Assembly: GCA_947177395.1 (NCBI GenBank)
Contig: CAMWUI010000015.1
Coordinates: 1-61,586, forward strand
Length of the DNA stretch: 61,586 bases
Origin: an uncultured Paraprevotella sp.
GTDB lineage: Bacteria > Bacteroidota > Bacteroidia > Bacteroidales > Bacteroidaceae
Reading direction: 5' to 3'
Below are positions 61,518 to 61,586 of this stretch, one piece after another; within the stretch, counting starts at the first letter, position 1, and each line of letters opens with the position of its first letter. The notes beneath the pieces are model-generated. The model saw nothing but the letters and a program-made list of their open reading frames with translations. It was not told the origin of the DNA and did no database searches. Both the position numbers and the translations under genes were made by a program.

Positions 61518-61586
61518 GTTAATGTAAGTTCCCCCGTATCCTCTTCTCCATATATATTATATAATCCCTCCGTGCGGCTTTCCTCC

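Overview
The window is chromosomal DNA from a bacterium of the order Bacteroidales, probably a gut commensal. The evidence is the recurrent Bacteroidales-type promoter element TAnnTTTG ahead of many genes, a SusC/SusD pair, GldH, RicT/PSP1, a split sodium-pumping methylmalonyl-CoA decarboxylase, an RND-adaptor-TolC operon, a CcsBA cytochrome c assembly fusion and secreted GH31 and GH84 enzymes. The DNA looks GC-rich for Bacteroides in the narrow sense. The genus cannot be fixed from the sequence alone. I found no rRNA, tRNA, transposase, integrase, phage gene or CRISPR array.

Layout. 1-2.7 kb: the end of a biotin-dependent Na+-translocating methylmalonyl-CoA decarboxylase operon (alpha-subunit tail, delta/gamma subunit, biotin carrier, beta pump). 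2.8-10.2 kb: housekeeping genes mnmA, xseA-xseB, ilvE, a DUF975 membrane protein, trmB and an Mrp/NBP35 ATPase, broken by an 840-bp gene-poor stretch carrying a 22-bp tandem array. 10.3-12.8 kb: a two-gene minus-strand unit pairing an orphan galactitol-type PTS EIIC with a KduI isomerase that has a signal peptide. 12.9-17.9 kb: a coiled-coil lipoprotein and, divergent from it, a very large multidomain GH31 enzyme. 18-19 kb: a Sua5/YrdC protein and a small frameshifted gene. 19.1-25.6 kb: a complete leucine operon (leuA-leuC-leuD-leuA/cimA paralogue-leuB) preceded by a previously unannotated-looking leader peptide and terminator, which together resemble a transcription attenuator.

25.6-34.4 kb: a second tandem array of TGTACA-containing 23-bp units, a tripartite RND efflux operon, and an AT-richer secreted protein with a short acidic ORF behind it. 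34.4-44.1 kb: a minus-strand SusC/SusD locus with DUF4843 and PKD-like lipoproteins, a TlpA-type thiol-disulfide protein and an upstream secreted protein with a sorting-domain-like tail; no carbohydrase is present, so a peptide, cofactor or metal-chelate ligand is as likely as a glycan. 44.4-54.9 kb: topB, a PorE-like TPR/propeller/OmpA lipoprotein, metF, then holB-ricT-gldH tightly packed, then a GH84 hexosaminidase. 54.9-61.6 kb: an intergenic region with a strong terminator, a 160-bp imperfect palindrome and a third 23-bp tandem array, then an SLC13/TrkA-C transporter, an acyltransferase, the CcsBA fusion and a META-domain lipoprotein.

The most noteworthy signals are the leu leader/attenuator, the orphan EIIC plus exported KduI pair, the three unrelated intergenic arrays sharing a 22-23 bp period, the large palindrome, and an AT-rich 12-20 bp motif found repeatedly across the window. 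All homology statements come from recognising motifs by eye; no database search was run.
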